From positions 1 to 54,572 of the forward strand of contig CAIYTE010000113.1 of the NCBI GenBank assembly GCA_903929045.1: a stretch of 54,572 nucleotides of DNA, given 5' to 3'. Position numbers and translations under genes: made by a program. The stretch is from an uncultured Hyphomicrobiales bacterium. Lineage in GTDB: Bacteria > Pseudomonadota > Alphaproteobacteria > Rhizobiales > Xanthobacteraceae. Shown here piece after piece: positions 54,056 to 54,572 of this stretch; within the stretch, counting starts at the first letter, position 1, and every line of letters begins with the position of its first letter. The notes beneath the pieces were generated by a model, which saw nothing but the letters and a program-made list of their open reading frames with translations, searched no databases and was not told the DNA's origin.

Positions 54056-54572
54056 TTAAAGTTGAGGCAGCTGCAGTTCCGCCACCAGCCGCTTCCATTG
54101 CGCGACTTCGTTGTTGATGACCTCACCGAACTTGTCAGGGTTGTCGGCCGGCGCCAGCCCCAGCTTGTCGAGGAAGCCCAGGAAGTCCGGCGACTTGGCG
54201 ACGTCGACCAGTTCCTTGCGCAGTTTCTGCACGATCGGCTCCGGCGTCTTGGCCGGCGCGGCGATGCCGTACCAGCTCCAGAAATAGAAGCCGGGGAATT
54301 TCTCGCCGACCGCCTGCACGTTCGGCAATTGCCGCACGCGCTTGGGGCCGTTGGTGAAGATGACCTTGAGGTTGCCGGCGTGCAGTTGCTGCGCGATATC
54401 GGAATACGGCGCGAGGCCGATGTCGATATTGCCGCCGACGAGATCGTTGACGATCAGCGACGAGCCCTTGTACGGCGCGACGGTGAATTCGGCCTTGGTC
54501 GTGCGCTTGAGATATTCCATCTGCGGCGGCGACTGGCTGCCGCACGACACCTTGTTCGTCTTCGAATAGGCG
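54056..54572 (-). CDS. Bug/TctC-type tripartite tricarboxylate transporter binding protein (3' part)
   Basis: The frame runs off the right end of the window, so only the C-terminal about 171 residues are present, starting within AYSKTNKVSCGS. Mature-domain features: TVAPYKGSSLIVNDLVGGNIDIGL, FYFWSWYGIAAPAKTPEPIV and KLRKELVDVAKSPDFLGFLDKLG match the Bug family of periplasmic binding proteins that deliver carboxylates or other small organics to TctAB-type carriers. Ligand and N-terminal signal peptide cannot be seen. Confidence 0.9.
   Translation of the reverse strand, partial: AYSKTNKVSCGSQSPPQMEYLKRTTKAEFTVAPYKGSSLIVNDLVGGNIDIGLAPYSDIAQQLHAGNLKVIFTNGPKRVRQLPNVQAVGEKFPGFYFWSWYGIAAPAKTPEPIVQKLRKELVDVAKSPDFLGFLDKLGLAPADNPDKFGEVINNEVAQWKRLVAELQLPQL

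Overview
The window is GC-rich chromosomal DNA from an alphaproteobacterium, most likely Hyphomicrobiales (Rhizobiales) of the Bradyrhizobium / Rhodopseudomonas / Pseudolabrys type. The evidence is the protein families present (TIGR02301, SleB-type cell wall hydrolase, Omp25-like porin, PA0069-type radical SAM protein, DUF2339), an EcfG-type stress promoter, and the palindromic intergenic repeats typical of that order. The genus is inferred from recall, not from a search. Nearly all of the window is ordinary vertically inherited chromosome. Genes are packed tightly, with many 4-base start/stop overlaps.

Layout. 1-1,160: accessory edge, two small genes of unknown function (a 190-aa protein and an HGG-motif Cys/His protein) lying just 3' of a tRNA-Pro(CGG), as expected at the end of an integrated element. 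1.2-7.1 kb: tRNA modification (TsaC/Sua5), a D-2-hydroxyacid FAD dehydrogenase, an SRAP DNA-protein crosslink protein, a NUDIX hydrolase, small hypotheticals and a double-receiver response regulator. 7.2-14.6 kb: dihydroorotase, divergent from a translationally coupled run ygfZ - tag - HD hydrolase - dual-specificity-like phosphatase, then a large DUF2339 membrane protein and a thioesterase. 14.6-21.4 kb: a beta-barrel protein, secreted proteins, acrylyl-CoA reductase, an MFS carrier, a SleB-type hydrolase and a PAS chemoreceptor. 21.4-28.8 kb: ppdK with a histone-like tail, an EcfG-controlled mini-membrane protein, an MgtC-like protein and glyQS. 28.9-34.0 kb: two tiny membrane ORFs, an S49 peptidase, a methyltransferase / DUF2007 / GT2 operon and the divergent polyprenyl synthase gene. 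34.1-39.6 kb: ispE, a TPR protein, ETF-ubiquinone oxidoreductase and a family-4-like uracil-DNA glycosylase. 39.7-46.4 kb: a half-size EamA transporter, an orphan ModA-like binding protein, cytochrome bd (cydAB), a GT39 membrane glycosyltransferase and rnhB. 46.6-54.6 kb: hydrolase, VOC protein, radical SAM protein, Omp25-like porin, a small GT2, a MarR-GNAT fusion with a palindromic operator, an SDR, moaB and the 3' part of a Bug-type binding protein cut by the window end.

Functional threads. (1) Quinone and respiration: IspE makes isoprenoid precursor, the polyprenyl synthase makes the ubiquinone tail, and ETF-QO and CydAB reduce and oxidise quinol. (2) DNA maintenance: SRAP, Tag, family-4-like UDG, RNase HII and the radical SAM protein are scattered among housekeeping genes. 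(3) Envelope: porin, PagL-like barrel, SleB hydrolase and two glycosyltransferases.

The most notable non-routine signals are the two-gene module next to tRNA-Pro, the MarR-GNAT gene with a palindrome at its own promoter, a perfect EcfG promoter in front of a 52-aa membrane protein, an AT-rich patch inside glyS, the lysine-rich tail on PpdK, and at least seven families of intergenic palindromic repeats, six copies of which sit in the last 10 kb. I found no CRISPR array, transposase, integrase or rRNA. No gene-free stretch exceeds 300 bases; the longest gaps (19,760-20,036, 30,205-30,463 and 52,195-52,472) are divergent promoter regions or hold a palindromic repeat.
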